64,000 nucleotides of DNA, from positions 61,247 through 125,246 of the forward strand of contig CALZUQ010000002.1 in assembly GCA_945829425.1 (NCBI GenBank), read 5' to 3'. The position numbers were made by a program, and so were the translations under genes. Positions 29,080 to 37,396 of the stretch are shown here, in pieces. The notes under the pieces were generated by a model. That model ran no database searches. It had not been told where the DNA came from and worked only from the letters and a program-made list of their open reading frames with translations. This stretch comes from an uncultured bacterium (GTDB taxonomy: Bacteria > Bacteroidota > Bacteroidia > Bacteroidales > Bacteroidaceae). The first letter of the stretch is position 1. Each line of letters starts with the position of its first letter.

Positions 29080-29604
29080 ATGGCGTCATTATATGAAACT
29101 TGGTTAAACAGAATAGACTCATACTACGAGGAACGTTACTATGTGCCGGTAATAGAAGCATTGTGCCAATATCATGGCGGTTCTGTTGACGGACGCGATG
29201 GTAAGGGAAAAGTATTCAATGCAGGATACGAGGTGTTTATCTATGCGTTCTTCCTCGGATTATATTATGGAGAACGTACTCCGCTGGAAGGTCCCAGACG
29301 AAAGTTCCGCATGGAAATGTACACATGGGGCAGAAAGTCTACAGAACCCGGCAGAAAGGACTATACTCTGATACAGAAATACATCTTTGTAGCTCTCGTA
29401 GCCAAATCAAATATAGATTTGCTTGCTGTTGACAAAGGTAATCTGTCTTTGGATGAAGCATGTGATATACTTATGATAACCCTAAATGAATATGCAAATA
29501 CTGGATTTCGGCTGATTCTTCCTCCTGGCAGAGAAGAAATAGATTCCACACTATTCGAGAATACAGGTTTGTTGGAGATGATTAGAAACTTTTGTGGGAA
29601 ATAA
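29080..29604 (+). CDS. Unrecognised 174-aa protein at the end of the BREX operon
   Basis: Begins MASLYETWLNRIDSYYEERY and carries a distinctive NAGYEVFIYAFFLGLYYGER segment (about 46-65), aromatic and probably a buried helix rather than a membrane span. No catalytic motif recognised. It follows the DndD-like ATPase by 3 bp and is the last gene before repeat-rich DNA, so it is likely the final member of the defence operon. Function unknown; guilt by association suggests a partner of the ATPase. Confidence 0.75.
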   Translation: MASLYETWLNRIDSYYEERYYVPVIEALCQYHGGSVDGRDGKGKVFNAGYEVFIYAFFLGLYYGERTPLEGPRRKFRMEMYTWGRKSTEPGRKDYTLIQKYIFVALVAKSNIDLLAVDKGNLSLDEACDILMITLNEYANTGFRLILPPGREEIDSTLFENTGLLEMIRNFCGK

Positions 29605-29636
29605 ACACGAAACTTCAAAAAAAGTATGTCAACATA

Positions 29637-29820
29637 AATGGTGAAGTATCTAAAGATAAATGGCGAAGTATGTTTAGATACTTGGCTAAGTATGTCAAGA
29701 GACTTTTTCTGAATGTTTTCAGGTTGAAATGGTAATGCAATACTACTTACTTTTAAAAGAAGATATACTTCATCGGCAAAGTAAGTATATCTTCTCTGGC
29801 AAAGTAAGTATATCTTCTCT
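29637..29820 (+). repeat. Array of GGCnAAGTA motifs with inverted repeats
   Basis: The motif GG(T/C)nAAGTA occurs five times: three units at ~22-bp spacing (29640-29690), then two exact back-to-back 23-bp copies of GGCAAAGTAAGTATATCTTC-like sequence (29775-29797, 29798-29820). AAGTATCTAAA pairs with TTTAGATACTT, and GAAGATATACTT (29759-29770) with AAGTATATCTTC (29783-29794). The rest of 29605-29854 holds no gene. It resembles the operator-like arrays elsewhere in the window and may once have served the truncated gene downstream. Confidence 0.65.
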
Positions 29821-29854
29821 TGGAAAGGCCTCCCTCGTTTCGCCCTTATGGCTC

Positions 29855-30002
29855 CCTTTCTTGTCCGCATAAAAATGGGACTTACTTGGGACTTACTTGG
29901 GACTTACTTGGGAGTCACTTGGGACTTGTGCTACCCTGCGTTCTGACGAAAAATGCAAAAAACGGACGATATCCACCCACTCAAAACGGAGCATATCCGT
30001 TC
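29855..30002 (+). repeat. Dispersed repeat R2, copy 1
   Basis: 148 bp also present at 38247-38383. It contains tandem GGGACTTACTT units (three here, two in the other copy, which accounts for the 11-bp length difference) and ends CGGAGCATATCCGTTC. That ending resembles the CGGAGCATACCCGTTCAG word inside repeat R1, suggesting a shared origin. No gene inside. Confidence 0.8.
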
Positions 30003-30090
30003 AGCGGGACTGCCGCCAACGGAGTTCATTGAAATGGTCAAGCTATACTTTCTCTGGTCATTTCAACAGAAAAGCCATATACAAAGGTAA

Positions 30091-30564
30091 TGTAGTAACC
30101 CCACCCGAAACTCCAAGGCTCGTAATCCTCGTATGCAGAATATGCTCCGTATGGTAGGGTATGGAGAAAACATCGGATCGGGTTTCCCTAAAATTCTCAG
30201 TGCTTGGCAAAAGGCAGGATGGAATGCACCGCTGCTGGAGAATAAACTGGATGTCCAGGAGGTACAACTGACTATGTTTATTCCGAAGGTACATGAACAA
30301 GAAAATGTCCACGATAATGTCCATGATAATGTCCACGATAATGTCCACGATGGACTAACTGAGCGTCAGCGAATTATACTTGATATAATAAAGTCTAACG
30401 ATGTCATCACTTTGACTCAAATGTCCACGATAGTTGGTGTCTCTAAAAAGACTATACAACGTGACATCGCACTCATGAATGATGTTGTTAAACGCGTTGG
30501 TGGCGAAAAGAGTGGGCATTGGGAGATTGATTATAGCAAAATCCGTCAAAATTCACCGAAATAG
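30091..30564 (+). pseudogene. 3' fragment of a RecG-like/AlbA_2 ATP-binding regulator
   Basis: Only the C-terminal part remains, open from just after a stop at 30088. It starts near ARNPRMQNMLRMVGYGENIGSGFP, the motif at the end of the GHKL-like domain (family pattern RNPxLxxxLxxxGYxExxGSG). A four-fold NVHD repeat follows, coded by a 12-bp tandem repeat around 30307-30352, then a winged-helix domain (LTERQRIILDIIKSNDVITL, VGVSKKTIQRDI). The N-terminal AlbA_2 domain is missing; repeat R2 lies where it should be. An ATG at 30133 could still permit a ~143-aa DNA-binding fragment. Confidence 0.7.
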
Positions 30565-30572
30565 GGTAAAAT

Positions 30573-31400
30573 ATGGACTTCCCAAAGGAAATGTATGATA
30601 TGTTTGACCGCATCCGTGGGCAACAAGAGGCAAATCTGCGAATGTGTACAACACTCGTGGCTGGATTTGTTGCAACGAATGAGAGGGATGTGAACTACAT
30701 GGATAGTTTCATGGACAGCTTGTTTGACTGCATGGAGCAACAGAACGAGGAAGAGCTGCTGATGAGGAAATATATCAACCATATCGGCACTTTTGATGCT
30801 CAGGAAGCAAAAGAACGTACTGAGCATTTGGAGGATCTGCTTGGGTACAAGTCTCACGTCGCATGTGCAGCTTGTTATCTTGCAGAAGAACTACATGCTG
30901 GGCAAGTTGATAAGGGCGGCAAAGATTATTTTATAACACACCTGCTCCCTGTTGGCAAATCTGGTCACGACTGGATGGAAGAAACTATTGGATTCTTACA
31001 TGATGCTGCGGAAGATACCCCTCATACCGTGGAAGAGGTCATTGGCTTGCTGAAGAAAAAGCTTGAGGAATTGCTCACAAAGTCTAATGATGATTGGAAA
31101 TACAAATTCGAAGACTATATACACGTTTGTCCAGGGGACATGTTTCATAGGCTGACAGAAGAGGAATGGGAGGAAATTGCGAATGCCCTCCATTGCCTTA
31201 ATCATCATAGTGCACCGACAAGAGAAGAGTACATCAAACGTATTTCGAAGAATCCCCTTGCCCGTAAAGTCAAGATGAACGATTTGGAGAGCAATATGGA
31301 TATATCTCGCATCCCAAATCCTACGGAGAAGGACTTTGAGCGTCTGGAGAGGTACAAGAAAGAATACAACTTCTTGTTAAACTCCTACCGAAATCAATAA
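30573..31400 (+). CDS. HD-domain phosphohydrolase-like protein (RelA/SpoT hydrolase fold)
   Basis: A 275-aa protein. After a helical N-terminus (1-95) comes an HD-type domain: ACYLAEELHAGQVDKGGKDY, then GFLHDAAEDTPHTVEEVIGL (the HD and ED metal-binding pairs) and a late KVKMNDLESNMDISRI. This order matches small alarmone-hydrolase-like proteins related to SpoT/MESH1. Substrate unproven: it could be (p)ppGpp or another nucleotide. It begins 8 bp after the truncated regulator fragment; it may be old cargo of the island. Confidence 0.75.
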   Translation: MDFPKEMYDMFDRIRGQQEANLRMCTTLVAGFVATNERDVNYMDSFMDSLFDCMEQQNEEELLMRKYINHIGTFDAQEAKERTEHLEDLLGYKSHVACAACYLAEELHAGQVDKGGKDYFITHLLPVGKSGHDWMEETIGFLHDAAEDTPHTVEEVIGLLKKKLEELLTKSNDDWKYKFEDYIHVCPGDMFHRLTEEEWEEIANALHCLNHHSAPTREEYIKRISKNPLARKVKMNDLESNMDISRIPNPTEKDFERLERYKKEYNFLLNSYRNQ

Positions 31401-31440
31401 AAAATGAAGAAAAAAGTGATGTCGGTGTTCAGCAAAAGGA

Positions 31441-31572
31441 TTGGAGGTGCATGAAACCCAGCACTCCATGAAACGCAGGAGTCCTTGGCATGACTACCAA
31501 AGGAAAGGTTCTTATATGCTAACTCTTGTGGTAGAAGGGCATCATATATATATTGGAATATACCCGTTCAGT
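31441..31572 (+). pseudogene. N-terminal scrap of a REP-associated (Y1/RAYT) transposase
   Basis: The frame contains KRRSPWHDYQRKGSYMLTLV and VEGHHIYIG, which matches the start of Bacteroidota REP-associated tyrosine transposases (pattern RxxWHDYxxxGxYMxTLVVEGRxPLFG). After that the frame runs into repeat R1 copy C, and the catalytic HUH and Tyr motifs are absent. It hints that R1-type repeats were once mobilised by such a transposase. The identification rests on ~35 residues. Confidence 0.45.
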
Positions 31573-31577
31573 CTCCA

Positions 31578-31742
31578 TACATATTCCGGAGCATACCCGT
31601 TCAGCATTCCGGGTATGCAGTCATCAGTCAGAAGGGTAAAAACAGGTTCTTTTTGATGTCCGTTCATCCATAAAAGGACGTAAAAGAAGTTAAGGGCAAC
31701 ACCACTTTATTAGGTGGTTGAACATAACCTATCACCTGTTCA
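31578..31742 (+). repeat. Dispersed repeat R1, 3'-half copy C
   Basis: Begins at ACATATTCCGGAGCATACCC and ends CACCTGTTCA, matching the last ~165 bp of copies A and D with a few substitutions and a short deletion near 31690. It directly follows the transposase scrap. Confidence 0.8.
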
Positions 31743-31752
31743 CCATGCTTTC

Positions 31753-31828
31753 GGTGATGCCCCATTCTGACCCCCCTACATACTACGTCCCTATAGGGAC
31801 TACGTATTGGGGGGTCGTCAGCATCACC
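31753..31828 (+). repeat. Long imperfect hairpin element
   Basis: GGTGATGC (31753-31760) pairs with GCATCACC (31821-31828). Inside, TGACCCCCC pairs with GGGGGGTC and GTCCCTAT/ATAGGGAC closes the tip. The ~76-nt structure is compact and GC-rich, as in REP/BIME-like units. A frame of ~80 codons crosses it (31718-31960) with a protein-like end, SKGGILEVADSLTRAINRCK, but I recognise no family and do not call a gene. Confidence 0.55.
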
Positions 31829-32182
31829 TTCAGCAAAGGAGGCATCTTGGAGGTCGCCGACAGCCTCACACGTGCCATCAATCGCTGCAAGAACTACACG
31901 CCATCGCAAGTCGCCGTGATATATGAGTATCTTGGAGAGCCATTAGATAACCCAAAATAGCGCACTATGGCGTACCATGGCGTAGAATTGTCGCAATGAC
32001 GCATGTCAGATGTAGTACCTTTGCACCGTGATTTGAGAGAGGCGCCTCCGTTCGGTTCTCGATTGATGTTCGATGGCTCTCCGTTCGTTCTCCGTTTGTC
32101 CTTCGTTCGTCCTTCGTTCCAAGTTCGTTCGTCCTTCGTTCCGGAAGCGGGAAGTATCGAACAAGTAACGGAACAGGAAAAA

Positions 32183-32510
32183 GGGTCAGTGGAAAGGTCA
32201 GTGAACCATCAAGGTACTACCTTCCTAATGGCATAGTCCTTTATCCGCAGGTAGTTGACCCGCAGTTACCGATGTGCGACCCGTTGGTGACGAGGATAGA
32301 TGTCTCGCCTCCTATTGCAAAAAATGATGGTTGTTGTCTTACTACATATTCCGGAGCATACCCGTTCAGCATTCCGTGTATGCAGTCAGCAGTAAGAAGG
32401 GTAAAAACAGGCTCTTTTTTATGTCCGTTCTTCCATAAAAGGACATAAAAGAAGAAGGTAAGGGCAACACCACTTTATTAGGTGGTTGAACATAACCTGT
32501 CACCTGTTCA
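32183..32510 (+). repeat. Dispersed repeat R1, full copy D (right flank of the defence island)
   Basis: 328 bp, same orientation and length as copy A at 15270-15597, about 13 differences by eye. It closes the ~16.6-kb segment that carries the BREX operon, the regulator fragment and the HD protein. The TTTTATGTCC/GGACATAAAA hairpin is at 32417-32450. The preceding stretch 31961-32182 holds low-complexity GTTCGTCC-like repeats and no gene. Confidence 0.85.
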
Positions 32511-32579
32511 CTCAGTTTAAAAGCACATTTTCTATTTTTCTCCTAAACATCTGAAAATAAATTGATTAAATAAAACAAG

Positions 32580-32678
32580 ACACGTTTTTCAAACGACTTT
32601 ATGCAGTGTTATACACGTTTTTCAAATGACTTTCATGTAAATTGTACACGTTTTTCAAACGACTTTCGGGTACGAAGT
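32580..32678 (+). repeat. Three-unit 33-bp array 1 (ACACGTTTTTCAAACGACTT)
   Basis: ACACGTTTTTCAAACGACTT, with one substitution in the middle copy, starts at 32580, 32613 and 32646: exactly 33-bp period with variable 12-bp filler. About 90 bp downstream (AAGTTAATATATT, then CAAAGAAAAACAGAGATATT) is homologous to the sequence after array 4 at ~39932-40018. No gene follows in either direction until hipA on the opposite strand. Confidence 0.85.
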
Positions 32679-32839
32679 TAATATATTTTCTTCAATAAGC
32701 AAAGAAAAACAGAGATATTTTTGCAAAAAATATATTGTTATGCTAAATATCATACAAAATCGTTCTATACAAATTCATACTTTTAGTCATAACAACGACG
32801 TCATATAAACCGGCAGATAAACTATGCCGTTATCGATTT

Positions 32840-34096
32840 TCACATCCCACGATTTTTGAGATATTCACCAATCTCATCTATGAGTTTCTCGTCTATGGCA
32901 TTGGCTTTGGCAAAGTCGGGGAAATGGCGCACGGCATATTCCACATCGTCAATGATAGAAGATGCATTCTTGATACAGGAGTCGTCACCAAACCTGAGGA
33001 TATCGTCAGGAGTGATTTTCCTGTCCTTTCCGCATAATGTCAGTTCATGACGATGATACAGCGGCGAACCATGCAGGTCAACCGTAAAGTTCAGGTCATA
33101 GGCAGGAGCAAAATGCCAATGCCCGTCTCTTCCCATCAGGAATGAGAAGTTCTTGTTATGGTCGTCAATATTTGCCGCCAGAACATTAAAGGCGGCAATG
33201 CGGAAGATGTCCGCCAACTCGTTGTCGGGTATCCTCAACAGACGGGCTGTCTTCATCAAGTCCTCATAACAATCGGCATCGGGAGAAATGGCGGCAAGAG
33301 TCTGTATATGCAACTTGTCATTTCCTACCCTGTCGAAACGTTCAGTGATGAAATGGCTGCGCCCGTCTATGGTAATCAGTCTTGAAGGCATCATCTTTAT
33401 TCCACACGCCAAAGCCATGTCGTAATACGTTTTTTCCAGCAATGTAAATGGAAAGCGCCCGCCCCTGTCAAATTTCAGAATATAATACCTATAGTTGCCT
33501 TCAAACTGGACTTGCCCGGATTTCACTGTGCCGTCGTCCTCATTGATGGCAATAATTGCCTTGGGTTGCATACCACCCGCAGAAGTCCCCACGAGATAAA
33601 GGCTCTGCATACTTGCGCTGTTCACATTATCCACCGCCTCAGCCCTCTCGTTCAGAATATCATCAGCTATCTTATAAAGACATGACAATTCCAAATCGAC
33701 CGGCTCACTCCATTGGTCAAGACATGGTTCAAACTCCAACGCCCCCATAGCCCGCTTTCCCATAAATGCCAATGCGTCAACAGGGGTGAATTTCACGTCG
33801 GGCATATTCTCACGCTGCCATCGTGATATGAGAGTCTCGCCCCAGCGGTCAGGAAGCGAGTCTGCAAGAAATTCCGGCAAGCCCTTATATATCTTCTGTT
33901 GCTTGTTGCCCTTGTATATTCCACCCTGACGAAGATACGGCAGGCTGATGGATGCTGTCAGTGGAGCAATGTCATATCCCGAAGTAAGGAACGACGGCGA
34001 GAAACTGAAAAAAGCCCTTCTCTCCTTGTCGTCCCAAACCAGTCGTCCGACATCATGTCCCCACAGCGTGATTTTCAATATGTTGTTCATGCTCAT
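32840..34096 (-). CDS. hipA: HipA-family serine/threonine kinase toxin
   Basis: About 418 aa from MSMNNILKITLWGHDVG. The N-terminal subdomain (GLPEFLADSLPDRWGETLI) is typical. The kinase shows the glycine-rich GTSAGGMQPKAI (about 172-183), the catalytic-loop-type NIDDHNKNFSFL and APAYDLNFT. HipA toxins phosphorylate glutamyl-tRNA synthetase or other targets and induce dormancy. The hipB antitoxin gene lies immediately upstream. Start options are GTG 34105, ATG 34096 and ATG 34090; 34096 is 12 bp from the hipB stop. Confidence 0.9.
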   Translation of the reverse strand: MSMNNILKITLWGHDVGRLVWDDKERRAFFSFSPSFLTSGYDIAPLTASISLPYLRQGGIYKGNKQQKIYKGLPEFLADSLPDRWGETLISRWQRENMPDVKFTPVDALAFMGKRAMGALEFEPCLDQWSEPVDLELSCLYKIADDILNERAEAVDNVNSASMQSLYLVGTSAGGMQPKAIIAINEDDGTVKSGQVQFEGNYRYYILKFDRGGRFPFTLLEKTYYDMALACGIKMMPSRLITIDGRSHFITERFDRVGNDKLHIQTLAAISPDADCYEDLMKTARLLRIPDNELADIFRIAAFNVLAANIDDHNKNFSFLMGRDGHWHFAPAYDLNFTVDLHGSPLYHRHELTLCGKDRKITPDDILRFGDDSCIKNASSIIDDVEYAVRHFPDFAKANAIDEKLIDEIGEYLKNRGM

Positions 34097-34108
34097 CCCT
34101 TTCACCGT

Positions 34109-34426
34109 TTAATGTTTCACTCTCTGCCTTTGCTTTCCCTTTAGTTTCTTTTGAATTTCCTCCAATTCGAATGGAGAAACGGGCAACTCGGGAAGCACGC
34201 CCTCGATTTGTTCGAGAATGCCAATCGCCCTCATCATTCTCAACAGAGAGTCGAGGGTTACATTACGCAGCTTGCCGTTCTCGAAGTTTTTCACCGTGGC
34301 AATTCCCACACCGGCATTGTCCGCCAATTCCTGCTGCGTAAGGTTGGCGGCAATGCGATAGCGCTTGCAGTTACTCCCCATTCGTGAGATAATCTGCGCA
34401 TTGGTATCTCCGTATATCAAATTCAT
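34109..34426 (-). CDS. hipB: HipB-type antitoxin, XRE-family DNA-binding protein
   Basis: About 105 aa from MNLIYGDTNAQIISRMG. The Cro/C1-type helix-turn-helix is NLTQQELADNAGVGIATVKN plus FENGK (about 32-58). It should neutralise HipA and repress its own operon. A -7-like box TACTTTTG on this strand (34438-34431) ends only 4 nt before the ATG, so translation may be leaderless; an upstream ATG at 34453 would lie before the promoter. The C-terminal tail (QKKLKGKQRQRVKH) is basic. Confidence 0.87.
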   Translation of the reverse strand: MNLIYGDTNAQIISRMGSNCKRYRIAANLTQQELADNAGVGIATVKNFENGKLRNVTLDSLLRMMRAIGILEQIEGVLPELPVSPFELEEIQKKLKGKQRQRVKH

Positions 34427-34525
34427 GTTGCAAAAGTATGAATTATTATCCATAACACCGAATATCTGGCGTTAAAATATCACAAATCATACTTTCCGTA
34501 ACAAAGATAATTCTTTTTTATATCA

Positions 34526-36964
34526 TTACATCGTCACCGATGCTGACGTGCCTTCATAGCCGATAGTCTTAACGACTGATGAGCCTGCGGTGCGGACGTT
34601 GAAGGTGCGCTTCTGGAGCATACCGGGGAAACTGCCCGAGCGGGATTCTATAGTGAGTGTACGCTTCTTGTCGTTCCATTTCATCGTGATGGTGGAGTAG
34701 GCACCTTTCTCGTAGTTGTAGTTGTCGCCCTCGTCCTCATAGAGAGTGAAGGTGGCGTCGGCTCCGGGATATACCACGAGGTCGAGATTGTCCCACTTGC
34801 TCTGCTCAGCATATTGCATCACAGGGGCAAGAGGCAGGATGGTTCCGGCCTTGACGAACATCACGGCACGGTTGAGGGGCGAAGGAACCGTGACATCACG
34901 ACCGCCCGCATATTTCTTTTCGGTATTGAAATCATACCACTCCACGCCCTTGGGCAGATACTTGGTCACACTCTTCTCCTCAGTGAAATCATACTTTAAT
35001 CCTTTAATTCTTTCATCTTTTAATTCCTTCTTGTCCCAACCGCTCATGGCATCCTCCTTGAATATCTTTTCCTCGGTATATTGGGCAGTCAGGACAGGGG
35101 CGGCAAGAATAGAACGGCCGAACATGAATTCCTCGGCATTCTGCCATGTCTTCTTGTCGGCAGCGAAATCATAATGCAAGGCACGGAGATAGCTCTCGCC
35201 GGCTGAGGTCACTTGCCATGCCGTGCTGTAGATGTAGGGCAAAAGGCGATAGCGCAGGCGTATGGTCTGCTCGATGGCATCATATACTGGCTCACCCTTC
35301 TTGCCAAACTGGTATATCTCGCGCGGAGCGTCGGCACCATGACTGCGGAAGACAGGGCAGAACAGGCCATACTGCATCCAGCGCACGTAGAGTTCCTGAT
35401 ACTGGGGATTGCGCGGAGCCGAACCGGGACCCTGGGTGTTGTATGAGCCACAGAAGAAACCGCCTATGTCGGTATTGAAGTTAGGACATCCGGTCATGGT
35501 GTAGTTCAATCCCGCAGGCACCTGCTTGCGAAGCATGTCCCAAGTGGAGGCGACATCACCCGACCAAAGTCCGGAACCATAATGCTGCTGTCCGGCAAAA
35601 GCGGAGCGTGTCATGATGAAAACACGCTTGTCGTTAGACACCTTGCGCTGGTTGGCATAGATGCCCTTGACGGTGGCAAGTGGGAAGAGGTTGCGCACAC
35701 TGCGCCATGAGCCCATGGTAGTCTTGTGGTTGTAATGGCGGTCGCAGGGGTCGAAGAAGTCGGGGTCGGTGGAGTCCATCCACCATGCATCGATGCCATA
35801 GTCAAAGAGTTTTTTCAGGTGATCCCAATAAATCTGACGAGCCACAGGACTATATGCGTCATAAACCTTCACGCCCGAGGGATATTCCTCTTTCATAGGA
35901 GGCCAAATATGCGAGATACCGCTCTGCGGCCATGTCTCGAAGTCGAAAAGCAATCCTTTCTCGTTCAGTTTGCGATACTGCTGTGTCTGCGGACCGAAAC
36001 TTGCCCAAATGGAAATCATGATGTGTGCGTTCTGCTCATGCACACGGTCGATCATCTGCTTGCCGTTGGGGAATGTCTCGCCAATGAAGTCCATGGCATT
36101 CCATGTATAGTTGCTGCCCCAATACTGCCAATCTTGTATGATTCCATCGAGAGGAACCTGCAATTTTCGGTAGTTGTCAACAACCTCAAGCAGTTCCTGC
36201 TGCGACTTATAGCGTTCGCGGCACTGCCAATAGCCAAAGGTCCAAAGAGGGAACATCGGCACATTGCCCGACAACTCGCGCATACACCTGTTCACCCCGT
36301 CGGCATTCCTGCCATACATGAAATAATAGTCGGCACAATCGCCTACCTCGGCACGGAAGGTCATGCCCTGGGCATTGTCCTCAAAATGGGCACGGCTGTA
36401 GTTGTCCCAATATATGCCCCAGCCCTTGACCGACTGGATTACATTCTGGAAGTCCTCGAGATTCGACTGCTCCACATGCTTCGACAGACCGCGACGGTTG
36501 AGGCGTCCGTCCTGCACGGTGCCGAGGCCGTAAATGGCTTCGTCCTTGTCGAGCGTATATGTCTGACTGACTACGAAGCGCCCTTTGTCGGTGCCCTCCG
36601 TGCGTGGTTCAAAGGAGATGGCCTTTTCCTTTAGGAGCTGCTTGCCATTGGAAGAGGCAAAAGAGATGAGACCGGTGCGGCGGTCGATGGTGACGAGGAG
36701 GGAGGAGGACTTCAACCTGACGGTTGAAGCATTGGAGCTGATTGTAATAGGGAGAGAAGCGGAGGGGGAGAGGGTTATGACTTCGCTCTTTTGTTCCTTG
36801 TAGTCATAGCCAACGGGAGCTTTCGTCACCCGCACGATGTCGGGAGTATAGAAAGTGACGCTGACTGTCTGGTTGGCGGCAGTGATGTTGCAAGGGTTGC
36901 CCTCTTGTGCCCTAATCGTGAGAACTGCCATCACGACGAGCAGGGCGGTGAGTAGTCTTTTCAT
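34526..36964 (-). CDS. Secreted glycoside hydrolase family 31 (alpha-glucosidase/alpha-xylosidase type)
   Basis: An 812-aa enzyme with signal peptide MKRLLTALLVVMAVLTIRAQ, so periplasmic or exported. GH31 motifs: GIIQDWQYWGSNYTWNAMDF, the nucleophile region DAWWMDSTDPDFF near residue 395, ASIWASFGPQT-like barrel strands, the acid/base region GLWSGDVASTWDML near 470, and CPVFRSHGAD. The WWMDSTDPD form of the nucleophile motif resembles Bacteroidota alpha-xylosidases. It is a single gene with no susCD neighbours, so its glycan target cannot be assigned. An open 302-codon antisense frame is a shadow. Confidence 0.92.
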   Translation of the reverse strand: MKRLLTALLVVMAVLTIRAQEGNPCNITAANQTVSVTFYTPDIVRVTKAPVGYDYKEQKSEVITLSPSASLPITISSNASTVRLKSSSLLVTIDRRTGLISFASSNGKQLLKEKAISFEPRTEGTDKGRFVVSQTYTLDKDEAIYGLGTVQDGRLNRRGLSKHVEQSNLEDFQNVIQSVKGWGIYWDNYSRAHFEDNAQGMTFRAEVGDCADYYFMYGRNADGVNRCMRELSGNVPMFPLWTFGYWQCRERYKSQQELLEVVDNYRKLQVPLDGIIQDWQYWGSNYTWNAMDFIGETFPNGKQMIDRVHEQNAHIMISIWASFGPQTQQYRKLNEKGLLFDFETWPQSGISHIWPPMKEEYPSGVKVYDAYSPVARQIYWDHLKKLFDYGIDAWWMDSTDPDFFDPCDRHYNHKTTMGSWRSVRNLFPLATVKGIYANQRKVSNDKRVFIMTRSAFAGQQHYGSGLWSGDVASTWDMLRKQVPAGLNYTMTGCPNFNTDIGGFFCGSYNTQGPGSAPRNPQYQELYVRWMQYGLFCPVFRSHGADAPREIYQFGKKGEPVYDAIEQTIRLRYRLLPYIYSTAWQVTSAGESYLRALHYDFAADKKTWQNAEEFMFGRSILAAPVLTAQYTEEKIFKEDAMSGWDKKELKDERIKGLKYDFTEEKSVTKYLPKGVEWYDFNTEKKYAGGRDVTVPSPLNRAVMFVKAGTILPLAPVMQYAEQSKWDNLDLVVYPGADATFTLYEDEGDNYNYEKGAYSTITMKWNDKKRTLTIESRSGSFPGMLQKRTFNVRTAGSSVVKTIGYEGTSASVTM

Positions 36965-37084
36965 ATCAAAAGTTTTTTTATGTATTTAGATGGGATACTT
37001 GTCCTCCGGACCCACTCTGTTGGTGTGTGTCGTTGACTTTGGGCACACCCTACTTCTTTGATCTTGCAAAATGCAATTCACCTG

Positions 37085-37377
37085 TTACTCTGAGAGATTC
37101 TCAGGCTTTACGAAATTTATTTTTGGAGGGTTGTTCTTCATCTCCTTGCTCTCCTCTGCCGTGATATACCTATACTCAACGGGATATATCTCCATCCACA
37201 GGAAGCTTTATCATACACTCCTTTCTCATCTGTCACTCCGATCAATATTCCCTCTCGGTTAAACACAGAAGCAGCAGGAAGAGGCTCTTGGTCAGAGACG
37301 TCAAGAACCTCTATCTCGTATGCCGATGATGAAAGGCACACAAAGAATAGTGAGAAAAACAGAATAATTGTCTTCAT
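37085..37377 (-). pseudogene. Frameshifted remnant of a secreted carboxypeptidase-regulatory-like domain protein
   Basis: Starts MKTIILFFSLFFVCLSSSAY (signal peptide) and continues VLDVSDQEPLPAASVFNREG and GVTDEKGVYD, the start of a CarboxypepD_reg-like beta-sandwich. After that the sense moves between frames: KLPVDGDI in a second frame, then YPVEYRYITAEESKEMKNNP in a third, ending at the TAA complementary to 37085-37087. At least one deletion has broken it. Family members are often outer-membrane-associated proteins much longer than this. Confidence 0.55.
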
Positions 37378-37396
37378 ATAATCAGGGTCTGCTAAA

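Noticed and set aside
16303..29604. Complete Dnd (dndBCDE) system
   Set aside because: No dndB or dndE match, and pglZ/brxC/brxL define BREX; only DndC-like and DndD-like parts are present.
32580..32678. CRISPR array (three repeats)
   Set aside because: The filler is only ~12 bp and the unit count is always three; no cas genes.
35726..36634. 302-codon plus-strand frame
   Set aside because: Antisense to the well-supported GH31 gene; no motifs.
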